Shown: piece by piece, positions 34,523 to 46,405 of the stretch
Numbering within the stretch: position 1 is the stretch's first letter
Layout: each line of letters begins with the position of its first letter
From: Siderastrea radians
Lineage: Eukaryota; Cnidaria; Anthozoa; Scleractinia; Rhizangiidae
Length of the DNA stretch: 64,000 nt
Assembly: GCA_964017195.1 (NCBI GenBank)
Contig: OZ024896.1
Span: 36,197,307 to 36,261,306 of the forward strand
Direction: 5' to 3'
Notes under the pieces: model-generated
The model's input: the letters and a program-made list of their open reading frames with translations, nothing else
Told to the model about the DNA's origin: nothing
Databases searched by the model: none
Translations under genes and position numbers: made by a program

Positions 34523-34958
34523 CTGCAATAAACATTTAATTAGAACATTAATCAGACATTCTCTTACTATGAGACGACTTTTTTTACTAAGCTATCACTC
34601 TTTGGAAAGGTGATCGTTTGCTGGACATTCTAACGTACGACGATGAATGGGTCGATAGTTGACTGTGATTAGTTTCGTCACCCAGTAAAACGTCTGCATG
34701 AAAATGTAGTTGTATTGTTAAATACATGTAGAAGGTTAGGGCTACCAAAGGGAAGATTTAAGCGACATACTTAGAATATCCGTTTAATTTTTCTGTTTTC
34801 CCGGACTAGCTAAGACAGGTTGATCTGTTCGGCTTCTTTTTCTGAAAATCGCGGAAGGCTGTAGGGAACGGAATCCGGACAGTATAAAATATCGACTGCT
34901 GACTGCGAACTACGGACTACGGACTACGGCAAGTAAGAAACACGGACCACGGATAGAC

Positions 34959-35168
34959 TGCGAGTAGTCTCTTATTTTGGCGATGGCGATTTGTGGGGCA
35001 GGCGAACTACACACACGCGCACGCGCAAAATTTCGAGGAGACCCGACGCGAAGGGAGCACCGAAAATTCGGCGTTCCCTTCGCGTCGGTCTCCTCGAAAT
35101 TTCGCGTGCGCGCGTGTGTGTATTTCGCCCGCCACACAATCGCCACTGCCAAAATTAGAGACTACTCG
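34959..35168. repeat. Near-perfect 210-bp palindrome (hairpin)
   Basis: GTAGTCTCTTATTTTGGCGATGGCG on the left answers CGCCACTGCCAAAATTAGAGACTAC on the right; arms of about 95 bp meet at a short CACCGAAAATTCGGCG loop. The flanks carry ACTACGGACT repeats. Probably a foldback transposon. Confidence 0.8.
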
Positions 35169-38100
35169 CAGTCTAGACCACGGACTGAGGGCTAGGTTAA
35201 AAGCGGACTACCTCAAATAATTTGTACTTATGCGAACAGTCCACTTCACTTTGTTTAGAGCGCCCAAAAATTGAAACTACGTAAACCACAAAAAATTGGA
35301 ACATTTTAAAATTTTAGCAGTTGTCTCGCAAGTCACTGTAAGATATTTCTAGCGTTAAAAAAATGATGCATTTCAAGCCAGCGTTTCGCTTTTCAAGGGC
35401 ATTTGCTCCATCAGTCCGTATCACGAGTTCTTCTTATTTGTTTTTTTTCTTTCAAACTGTAAACCTTGACACCCAGTTTATCTACGAGTTTGTAAAAGGA
35501 ATAAAAAAATATTCTAAATCAGAGAGTTTCTGTTGGTCTGTAAAATATGCACTGATAACTCCGATAAAAAAGACGGTATGTGAAACACAGTTTACAGGAT
35601 TCATACGAGCTAGGTAGATCGATAGCTTTCCGTACGCAAAAATATTTCACATCCAACTGAACAGTTACAGTGTTATTCGATCCCAATTCGAGGATTCGAA
35701 AGCGACACTAGCTGTTTTCACGAAGGAAATTTAGCCGCCATATCTTGCACAAAACATCTTTGGTTTCCGATTGAATTTATTTGTTTGAATACTACAGCAA
35801 ACTCACAGAGTATAAACACTGGCGAGATGCCGACATCTACGTTTTTGATACGAGGCTGGTTAGATTCAGTTACGCAACGACAGATACAGTAGAATTGAAG
35901 TTTGTAATTTCTTATTTTCTCAGTTGAATTACACTCCCAATCTTTATTCAGTCTTTGTTTACTTTTACTTTAAAAAAAAATAATAATAACCATTTGTTTG
36001 AGCTAGTCTGCGTTTTGTATCCAATCCTCGCTTTATACCCAGTCCGTGGTCTGTTCGGTCCGCAGTCTGGCTGTCATACTGACCGGAACGGAATCCATTC
36101 GCTGCTGTTGGCTTTCGGAAAATGCTAATACAGTAGTTAACCTCAACTCGAAAACAAATGGAATTTATTTTCCCATGTTACAAAACTTTAGTATTTGATC
36201 ACAATTTAACTCGAATTTGAGAAACGATCTGTTGGGTGTCCCCGGAAATTGCTGTGTATCATTCAGTCTTGAGACCTAAAGCCGGAGTTTCAAATGCCTA
36301 GACGCCCTTAATGTAAGCATCTTGTTATGAATATATTAAAATAATAAAGACAAGGTATCTTTTGTTCACAATTTTGCTTTGTCACGAATCTCAGTATTTT
36401 AATAAGTACCTTGCAGACCTAAGAGTTCTCATTGAATTTCAAAACTCTTAAAAATCGATTTTGTGGTGCAAGTTATTGAAAATTGATCAAATTGTACCAC
36501 GGGAAAATGGTACTCGTGGGTGTCAGTAAAAAGGCTTCTCCTCACTAATTTACTTCTACATCCACGAACTCAATCAGCAAACTGAATGCAACCATAATGC
36601 ATGACGCAAGGTATGACTATGCAAATGAAAGTGCAATGAAAAAGTTAGATGTGAATTTATCGTGGAAGGTTCATTTTCAATCAATCAAAATTTGTATAGC
36701 GTATCTCGTATGACTTTGTAGCATCAGCAGTTTCGCAGCTTAAGCGAACTCTTTCAGTTTTTCGTTTAAATTGTCCATAGCCAAAGGCATTGTTTTTTTT
36801 TTTTGGCTCAAGTTCAGTTTAAAATTCAAAGCTGTGTGTATCTCTACTTCAATTTCTCCGGCAACGCGTTGGCCCACTAAATGTGTCTGCTTTTCAGTCC
36901 AAAGAAGAACTCGAGTCTATGATTTTTCATAACCACGTTAAAGTTTGGAGAGCTCAAACTTTTTTTCGCCAAATATAATTCATTAATAGATTGCGTTATT
37001 TTGCTGCCCGTTGTGATTTCGTAATATATTATGCAACTAAACCGTGCTTTGAGCAAAGATAGCATCTCTCGCACGCTGATTTGATTGCCTAGAAAACTTG
37101 TGTTTTACAAGTTTGCTTAAGTCTTATTACTATGATAAACTGCAAATTGAACAATAATGGTGATTCTGTCTTTCATGACGTTAGCAATTTCTAACTAAAC
37201 TGTTGTTTGTTTGTTTGGTTGTTAACTTTTACCAATACTATCCCTCATAACCTTATGCAATCCTATTTATTCCCCAGAAGACCAAAGTAGAAAACTGAAT
37301 TTAAGTTTCTCCCAACTGAATTGCATTTTGCAAAATATCTAAAACAACAAACTAGGTAACAAATGGCATGATTCGATCAACAGCTTTTTTATGAACGGTC
37401 ACGTTTAAGGCTCTATTCATAGACTCAAAAGTGAAAATGATTTGCAAAGACTAGAGATTTAACCACGGACAGGGTTAAAGGTATTCTTAGAGTGTTTAAT
37501 AATATATTAATAGTTAAATTACTTGACCTACCTCGAAGTTAAGCATCTTTCCAATCAAGCCTTAGAGTTTACCTCCGTGCAGTGGACCTCTACACAGGAA
37601 CTGCTTTCTAAGTAGGCTTTCGTTTTGTTGTGAAAGCATGCATATTGATGACATTTATGAGCAAAAAACATCCGATATTAGAGAAGGTGCTCGAAAGGTC
37701 ACACTTGCCGAAACAACTTTAGTTTTGGAATGAAATGCGCATATTTTTAATTTGAAATCTATTGCTTTGCAAGGGTAATCTCAATTTACCCAGCTGCTCT
37801 TACAGAAGTCTTAGTCTTCAAGTTCCTTTCACTTACTTTTTCAAGTTCCGCATAACAAGATTTGAAACTGCTGTTAAGAAAAAGAAAAGAAACTCATAAA
37901 TATTTAAAACACTTGATAGTTTTAGTCAATTTCGTTTTGCATGCAGCTTACCACAAAATTGCTTGGTGTCATAATTTGCTTTTTAGGGGTGTTTTGCCGG
38001 AACGACTTTGGAATGATGGTAGTTAATCCCGGGTTCCTCTTACGATTCTGTATTCATTTTATGACACTTGTCAAAAATGATTCTTCATAGCAGCACGAGC

Positions 38101-38800
38101 TCACATCGGTAGCTGAACCGGATCGACATTCTCATTTCGGTACGAAAGCTCATACTGGTACCGTGTTAACGCGATGTAATGACTGTTCTTTTCATGTTCT
38201 TTGTAGTTTTTGCGAGGTTTCCACCCCCCCCCCCCCCAACAAAAAACGTTTTTGACCATTACAGTTAAGAAAAAACAAATTTTTCCCGAAAAAAAATTTT
38301 CCAAATTTTTTAAATCAGTTTTAATTACTTCAAAATTTTACACTAATACGCTTATTTGAGAATATATTTGTTATTACCGCGCAACGTTAAAAAGCTGTTC
38401 CAAATTTTTTTAGAATAACTACAGTAGTCCATTATAATATTTTTCTGTCTTGTTTCAGTCTCACATACATGCCCTTCCGTCTTCCAGCACATAAAAATTT
38501 GCAACAAGGGCTCTTGCAGATTCTACTATTACTGATGACGGGTCTATTGTAGACAGGAACTACCACTAAAACCACAGAATGTCACGAAACGGCATACAAA
38601 GTTTACATAAAATGGACTTTAGGGGATGCTTACAAAGTAGCGGCATGATTTTATGTTAATTGTAGGAGTTCACATACTCGTTTACATGAAATCTGTCCAA
38701 AATATCATACCAAAACGAGACATACAACTAAAAAATCATCCCAGTAGAGGTACCAGATCGAGATTCTCATCCTGCTCGCTCGTTTCTTACTTCCTCTGAC

Positions 38801-39188
38801 TTAAGGACGGTGCCTCCTTTTGTTACCGCGCATACGTTCTGCGCATCTCGGGATATACGGGTTTCTCAAGGAATACAACAATATTTTTGCGCGGTTTATG
38901 ACTATGTGGAAAAAGCAGATCTTAACAAGGGCTATCAGAATCCAAAAAGAAAATTGGGGGTAACCACGCATTCTTCAGCGATAATTGAGCTTAAATTTGG
39001 AAAGAAATTGCCATACATTCTTTGTATTCTAACGCTTTCTTAGAATTATGGTTGCTTAATTATCTCTCAAAAAAGCGTGGTTACCCACATTTTCCTTTTT
39101 GGATGCCAATAACCCTTGCTAAGATCTACTTTTTTCCCCTAGTCATAACCTTTATAAAATACATCTCTATTAGGAGGCACCGTCCTTA
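38801..39188. repeat. Foldback MITE with TTAAGGACGGTGCCTCC ends
   Basis: 388 bp. TTAAGGACGGTGCCTCC at the left end and GGAGGCACCGTCCTTAA at the right. The arms pair for much of their length (AGATCTTAACAAGGGCTATC against ACCCTTGCTAAGATCT). No coding capacity. Confidence 0.8.
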
Positions 39189-40012
39189 AAAACTTTTGTA
39201 ACAATTATTTGTGTCATTACCTCTCTTTAAAGAGAACTAATCAAAATTAGTAAACTGACGAGCTATTTTGACAAGTAAGCAACGAACCGCCTCGATTATT
39301 ATGAGCTGTTTCCGGATGTAGAAGCACATTATATTGTATTCTTGACAGCGTTAATATAAGGTTTGTGTTGATGAACAAAGATTTAGTCATCTCTTGGGGA
39401 GCAAACTTTGTGCTATTATGAGGGCACAATGTAAGCACGCTCTACAGCGACTATGGGGTCAATGACACCAAAAAAGAGCGCGTTATATAATGTCATCGCT
39501 TCTTTAACTAATTCTAATTACTTAGACGTTAAATGTTACAACTTCAAACATAGCGTCCATCCATGCAAAGTCTATTCCAACTTCTCTTCAACCTGTAAAA
39601 AAATTGAGGAGAGTTAGATTTTCGTCTATTCAGGTCCCTAGCTCAAATTAGCCCCCCTTTAATTCAAGTTTCTGAAAAAATAAATAAGCCCACTACCTCT
39701 ATTACGCCCATCTCCCAATTCGAAGCAAAACGAAACTAACCTTGACATGACCACACGCGTTTTAACCATTAGTGTTATTCATTTAGGAGAGAACTAAATG
39801 AATGGAATCGGAAAAACAAAACACAGCATAAACATAGGAGCTCTTTTTGAGCCCCTATTTTGTTTTTGCTCGTGATTAACAGTACTCTCCTTACAGCAAC
39901 TTTGAGGTCTAATTTATAAACACACATTAGCTTCAATTGTAAATTCATTTTCGTACCTCACAAATGCGAGTTTCCGTAAACTGTTTTTGACCAATATTTG
40001 ATTTTTGAGTAA

Positions 40013-40224
40013 CTTAACCCTTTAAACATTAAAAGTGACAAAAACGAATTTTCTTTTTACATTATCAATACTTGTTCAAGCATTCAAGTGATGAGAATAA
40101 TGAAAGTAATCATCAAGGATAAGATGTGTTAATATTTAGACAAATTCTCCTTACCAGTTCCATAAGTAATGTATGGAGAACAGAAAGGAGAATATGCATT
40201 TTTATATCAGGGCTTAAAGGGTTG
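40013..40224 (-). repeat. TTAACCCTTTAA MITE, inverted copy
   Basis: Same family as 41627-41824, 45510-45710 and 46822-47027 but reversed: it ends GGAGAATATGCATTTTTATATCAGGGCTTAAAGGGTT. More diverged than the others. Confidence 0.6.
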
Positions 40225-40356
40225 AAGCGTGAACTATAAATTCGCAGTCGCGTTTCGAACAACCGGTCCCAGACTACTCGGTCCACATGGTCAGTTTCTG
40301 TTTTTCACGGTCCGTTGGTTACTGACTTAGATATGATTGACCACAGTAGAAAATGC

Positions 40357-40359
<3 letters not shown>

Positions 40360-40396
<37 letters not shown>
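40360..40396. repeat. (TAA)n microsatellite
   Basis: Uninterrupted TAA triplets in the intergenic region. Confidence 0.9.
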
Positions 40397-40963
40397 TAAA
40401 ATACACTGTTATTAGTTGTGTGTTGATGTTCAGCGTTCGCCAGCTATTGTAAGTCGTAGTTATGTAATAAGCTGCAGTAATTTACACTCATCAACTCAGT
40501 AGATTTTGAGCTTTGCTACTGCGCCAAAGAGCACTGGGCACTAAAAGAAAGAACAAGTAAAGATCTCCACCGCGGTCAAACGTATGAGACAGGTTTTTCG
40601 ATTTATTTCGTAAGATTTATTCACGAAGCAGTCGAAACATGAGCAGGGATGTATAAAATAGTGGGTAAGTGTAAATATATTTTCCTTTCTCTCAAATAAA
40701 CAAATTTCTTTGCTATTTAAATGTTCCGCACTTGAACAAAATTGTTTTACTAATTGCGCCGACAAGTCCGTCTCCCGTTTTCAAACACTTAGAACTTTTT
40801 TAGTAAAGTTCGAAAAATTTTAGTAAATCTACAGGATACTGATAAAGTATCAAACTTTAAACAGTGAAAACAGTTCCCTTATCTTTCAAATACTTTTCTT
40901 ATTTTCTCGTTTGACCGCGGTGAAGTAAAGATCGCGTGTCTCTTGACTTACTTGTTGACAGAT

Positions 40964-43900
40964 TCAGTGATGGTGATCGTCGGCTTCTTCTCCACCAGCG
41001 GTCGCTATCAGCACCACAAGAGCGATTACCACACCGGATACAAGAAGAACTAAGAATCCGAGCATGAATCTTCGGGCAGGTAAGGTCTGCAAACAAATAA
41101 AAAGGTTTAGTGTTGTGAGTTAAGGACTTCGGGGAGATTGGCTGAGTTTCTGCTTTGTTACTGTTACTCCACTTCATCTAGCTTGATCTCCATGGCTCTG
41201 AGTTACGGTCTGACGATTGGTTCAGACTGACTGACTGACAGACAGACAAAAAGAAAGACAAAGAGGGACTGTCTGATTGACTGACTGACTGACTGACTGA
41301 CTGACTGACTGACTGACTGGCATTATGTCGTCTGAAAATATTTAAGTACAAAACTTAAACAAACCTGGTCTTTAGAGGGCTCCAGTTCAACATGACCAGC
41401 TGTGGCAAGAAAACAGAAAAATAAGACATGACATGCTTTCGGACGGCTGCGATTACGGTAATGTTCTGGACCCTGTTGTTTAAAGGCTGAGTAACTTTAT
41501 TCGCTGAATAAATAACTTTCCAGGGGATAAAATGTAGTTGGAATATATTCTATCTGCTAAATAGGAATTTACCCAGTGGATATGGTTATCCAACCTTTCA
41601 GCAACAGGAACCTGGAGGTAAAGACATTAACCTTTTAGGCCCCGATATCCACATGCATATTCTCCTCACTGTTCTCCATATATATTTTATGTTACTAGTT
41701 GAGAGAATTTGATTTTCATGTCTGGTGATCATTTACTTTATTCTCATGACCCATATATTTGATCAACTAGTGATATTGCAAGGAGAAATTAGATGCTTGT
41801 CACTCTTGGGGCTTAAAGTGTTAAGGTTCAACAACCTTGTCCATCGCTTCTTTTGATAGGTCGTTCCCCACGTGGTTTCGCTTCTTTTATGTAGCAAAAG
41901 ATTGTGTCTTTTGTGGGTCGATTTTTCTCAGTGAAATAATGACAAATGAGTAAATGAGTCATTGTCTTTTGCGATTTTAGTTTACACACTATTAACGACA
42001 AAAAGGGGGGTTGTAAACGGTATCTCTACGGAGCTTTTATCAGCTGTTTGAATATGAGTTAATGTGCGTTAAGATACTTCTGAGTCCCTCGCTTACTGGG
42101 AGCCTTAACGTCAGGCATTTATCAAGAGTCGTCTAATTTTATCGCTAATTTTATCCCATGAGTTCGCTTCAATGGATGCGAACTTACGTAAGACTCGATT
42201 TAGAGGAATAATAGTAAACTCACCGTCCTTCTCTGCCCCTCCCACGGTGAAACTCGCTTTAGTGTCCCTCTTCAGGGAGAGGTAAATGTCAAATACAATC
42301 ACGACAGCCACGCCCACACAATAGGCAATCATGGCGTACAGAGCTGAGTTATTAAGGCCAGCATCGTCAAGGCGAATGCCAAGGAAAAGGGTCACCACTA
42401 TACAAGGGAACGACAGGCATATTAGAGCGGGTTTAGGTATGGTGAGGTAAGAAGTATTTTTAAAACCAAGAAGACCAAATGGTATTGCTTGTCACAAGTT
42501 TCCAGAGCATTAAGTAAATGGCGTTTTGTTACTTTTCCAAATGAAACGTTGCTCCGTCACGAGCATTTTGCATTGCATTTTGTTCGCTAGTCAATATTTT
42601 TGAACATGGCTAAAAAGACCATGTGGGAAAACCCGTCTTGTACAAGGGAACAAAGTAACGTCAAAGAACAAGTTCCTCCTTTTTAGCTATTTGATAATGA
42701 CCAGAAACATGACCATCTATAAAATAAATGAAGGCTGCTGAGGAGTGTTTTCTTGTGGCACCATTCATTGTGCTGTGCGAGGTTGTTCTATCGTTTGAGT
42801 TTGTACTTTCTAATGATGACCTTTGTATTTCACAATTTTGCAAAATGAAAATTGAAGGTCTTACTCCCAGTTCTAACTTTGGGCATTTATGGCAGTTAAG
42901 TAAAAAAGTTGAGCATCTTACCAGCCAAAACAAGCGCGGTAAGGCCGACACCACGATGGGCCCAGTTAAAGATGTACCGGCTGCAGGAAGATGAGGAAGG
43001 AATAACAATAATCAGAAATCAACTTTTATCTCTGCTTAATTTTTGCACTTACTGCTCGAAGGTTGAGCGGAAATCGTCTTAATGTCTAGTCTGTGAAGGC
43101 CCTTAGTTACTTACTTAATCCTCTTCATCCCATGTGTGAAAGCTGTCTTCATCTAGCCCTGTCTTGTGCAGCAGGTTTTCCCACACCTCAGTTAAGATTT
43201 AGTTCGGTACGTTTGGCCCTGACAGCTCGAGGTAGAAAAATAGCGAAGATGTGCCTTCCAACAGCTCTTTCACGACATCGTGATGGGAAAAAATCGTTGA
43301 AATACGTACACCTTCGAAAATTCTCGGAATTGTCGAAAACCTTCCACCGATTTTCCGTGTTTTCTAGGCAACTGTAACGTTACAGGCACGGGATAAAATA
43401 GTCATGAAACGTTTTTTTTTCTGTCGTTTACGATGAATATAACTTACGTAACCTATTTCTGTGTTTGCAAACACTCGTCCATAAGGCTCGTGTGTATACT
43501 GAAAAATCAAGTCACTCCTAAAATACTCTGTTATATCACTGGAGTGCTTTGTATATTCGGTTGTACACAATTCACTGAAGTAATAAACGTAAAGTAAGCA
43601 ATTAAAAAACACATACTTCTCCTCTCCGGGGTGGGGTCGGAATAACGCCATAATTGGCTGAATAACAGCAAGCACCAGTACAATGACCCCAGTGATCGGG
43701 TGAGCACCAGCCTCCTAAAGTGCAAAACAAAACGAGAGAGACTGAGACATAATGGTGAAAACCTTGATGATACTCCGGATGATAACACCAATAAGGCAAA
43801 CTCTCTTCGCGCAACCCTTTCTTTTCCCGAGTCGAAAATAATTATGATTGTAATTCCTGAGTGCGACCATTCAGATGAAAGCTATTGAGCAGTACTTTCC

Positions 43901-46067
43901 TGTGGTGCTGTTTATGATGCTGTACAAGGGGGTTCCAACCTTTTGAGTTTGAGGAAGAAATCCTAACTGTGATCATTCAAATGAAAGCTATTGTCTACAA
44001 CACGATGCATAGACCAAGCCTCTAACTACCAAGTCCGATTCCCACCCCCTACTCCCTCCCCGCCCGCTCATTGCTACCCTAGAATACATAATTGTTGCAC
44101 CACATCTCCCTAGGGTTAGAAGTTGAAGTTTGAATATAAGTATGATATTAAAATTGCATCTTACCCCAGTCCAACGCCCTTTTTCAACAAAAATTATGAT
44201 AATAGAAATGATTGTCACCAGGACAGTTAGGACCATCAAGGATCGGTGAAACTAAGAAATGAAAACAGAAAAAGAAAAGTGGAGTGAGACTCTTGTATAT
44301 CAGTGACGCAGAAAGAGCAAAACTGTTACTAATACTAATACTAATTTATTATTTCTAGAGCGCTTTATACTAAGGCTCTAAAGCGCTCAACAAAAAATAT
44401 AAACTATATAATGATTATTAAAAACGAATAAAAAACTTTGCTAGCAATTAAATCAATAAATCTTGTCTTGACAATAGATAAAAAGCTATAATAAGAAAAT
44501 AATGACGATTAAAAAAGTGCAATGTCAAAGTCCACAGAAGGTTAAAAATATGCGATACGAAACAAATCAGTTTTCAGTTTAGATTTAAATAGGTTTAAGT
44601 TTTTGGCAGTTCTGATTTCGTGAGAAACAGAATTCTACAATTTAGGCGCGGCAACGCTGAAGGCACGGAGTGTAGACATAAAGACACGAAAAGGTCATTG
44701 AAGGAAAATGAGCGTTAACGACTGTGGATGAAATCTCATAGTGTGGACGCTCAAATGACGTCAAATTTATATTATCTTTTTTAATAGCCATTCAGCAGTA
44801 GTTTCATGTAGTACTATATGTCATGCTGTTTTAAGTGATCCTAACTTTCGAGTCTGCAGACGAAATCTTTATTATGACCACTGAAATTAAACCTATTAAA
44901 CAGTGCGTTTCCGTTGCTGGCAGTGAAAAGGTTAATGAATCGGAAAAAATACATCATCCTTACCGTGAACCAAATTTTCGTGCCCAGCAGTTCTTTGTCG
45001 CCGAAGGCCACCTTCATGTAACGAGCCATGAAAATTCCAACCGAAGCAAACCCGACCCAAGCGATAACCATAAGACAACCTGAAAGAAACAAGATATATT
45101 CTTAGTACGTTCTGCGTCCAGGAATGATGATGACGCAGCATTGTTTATTGCCAAACGGATCAATCGGTTCATGATGTCTGTTGCCCGTGTGCGAAGGAAC
45201 ATATTTTTCTTAAATATTCTTAGATTTTTCACTAAACTTTACAGAAGAGTTGAAGGGGGGCTATCGTCTAATACCCACCGTCCAAGTCTGTACTACGTGA
45301 TGAGTTTCGTCCAATGACAGCGGGCAATTAATCGGTGGGTTATAATTATAGCTATACTGCTATTTTCTTGTTCCGTTTCAGCAAATCGCTATAACCACAA
45401 CTCTTGGGTTCTCAAATTTTAATTTATTTTATGTTTAAAGTAACGTAGGCTAGCTGCTGCAGCGTGAGCTAATTACACCAGGTCAGTAAAACTTAAGGAA
45501 ATAAAACATAAACCTTTTAAAATTGTTCTCCTCACTGTTCTCCATATATTTGTTATGGTATTATTTTAGAGAATTTGATCATACCTCAAGGAATTTTATC
45601 ATTGTGATCATTTTCTTTATTCTCTTGACCTGTATATTACAAATGTACATCACATAGTGATGTTGTAAGGAGAAATTAGATGCTTGTCACTATTGAGGCT
45701 TAAAGGGTTAAAAACAACACAGGACAGACCGCATTTCCGGACCTAGGGTCGTCAGGATGGAATGCGCACTTGACAGCAGTGAAATAATAATAATAATAAT
45801 AATCGACAACCCTGTTGTAAAGAGGACAAGCTATGTTTCATGTTGAAAAGTTAGCAAGTTCATTTACTAGAGTGTTCCGAATTTTAGAGAGAACCATTCT
45901 CATAAGGTGCTTGATTTGAGGCTGATAAAAACACTTACCATGGGCTTGTATCTTACTGGAGACCTCCTCTCCTGTACCAAGCTTGCCAAGATCGCCAATT
46001 TCATCCGTTGCAACCTTCTTTGCACTTATTTTAGGGTGTGTAGAGTGCTCGTTTATTAAGTCTCCGC
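40964..46067 (-). CDS. Gene A cytochrome b561 exons and C-terminal tail
   Basis: Begins with a linker (GGDLINEHS...KIQAHG) and then the b561 core: HGCLMVIAWVGFASVGIFMARY (haem-ligand His at the start), WFTFHRSLMVLTVLVTII, EAGAHPITGVIVLVLAVIQPIMALFRPHPGEE, RYIFNWAHRGVGLTALVLA, and VTLFLGIRLDDAG...YCVGVAVVIVFDIYLSL. Conserved His residues in HG, FHR, AHP and AHR fit the haem ligands of the family. After a short exon (41365-41399) the last exon adds another hydrophobic span (FMLGFLVLLVSGVVIALVVLI) and ends GGEEADDHHH. Introns hold SSRs, MITEs and a dispersed repeat. Confidence 0.85.
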
Positions 46068-46374
46068 CTGTTTGTTAAAAAAGAGGTTATTAACCCTTAA
46101 ACTAAAGGGACCGAGAAAGAAATTGTCCAGAGCTCAAGCCTTACAAAAAACAAAACAACAACAACAACTTCGTTTTCACTCGTGAAGTGCAGATTCAAAG
46201 AATTTGTGGTGACGTTCTCAAAGCGAAGCAAGCTGTCGTCGACATTCCGAATTTCCGACACTCTCTAGCACCTATCGATCTCCGTTCGACATACGTCTGT
46301 TTAGCGAGAATTGTATCAGTTGTTTTCATTTGTTGGGAATTTGGTTAAAAAATGAACTTTCTTATAAGCTTTGG

Positions 46375-46405
<31 letters not shown>

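Larger units (their letters stand above)
34523..40963. other. Region between gene B start and gene A end
   Basis: No coding gene recognised. It should contain the signal-peptide exon and promoter of gene B, which I could not identify. It holds a large hairpin (34959-35168), a foldback MITE (38801-39188), an inverted MITE copy (40013-40224) and a (TAA)n tract (40360-40396). I see nothing in 35200-38800 apart from AT-rich sequence and a C-run at 38225-38238. Confidence 0.6.

Noticed and set aside
34977..35220. Mirror-image frames of 72-80 aa on both strands
   Set aside because: Produced by the palindrome; both strands read nearly the same peptide.
38101..38304. 67-aa frame across a C-run
   Set aside because: Low-complexity sequence, no splice context, no family match.
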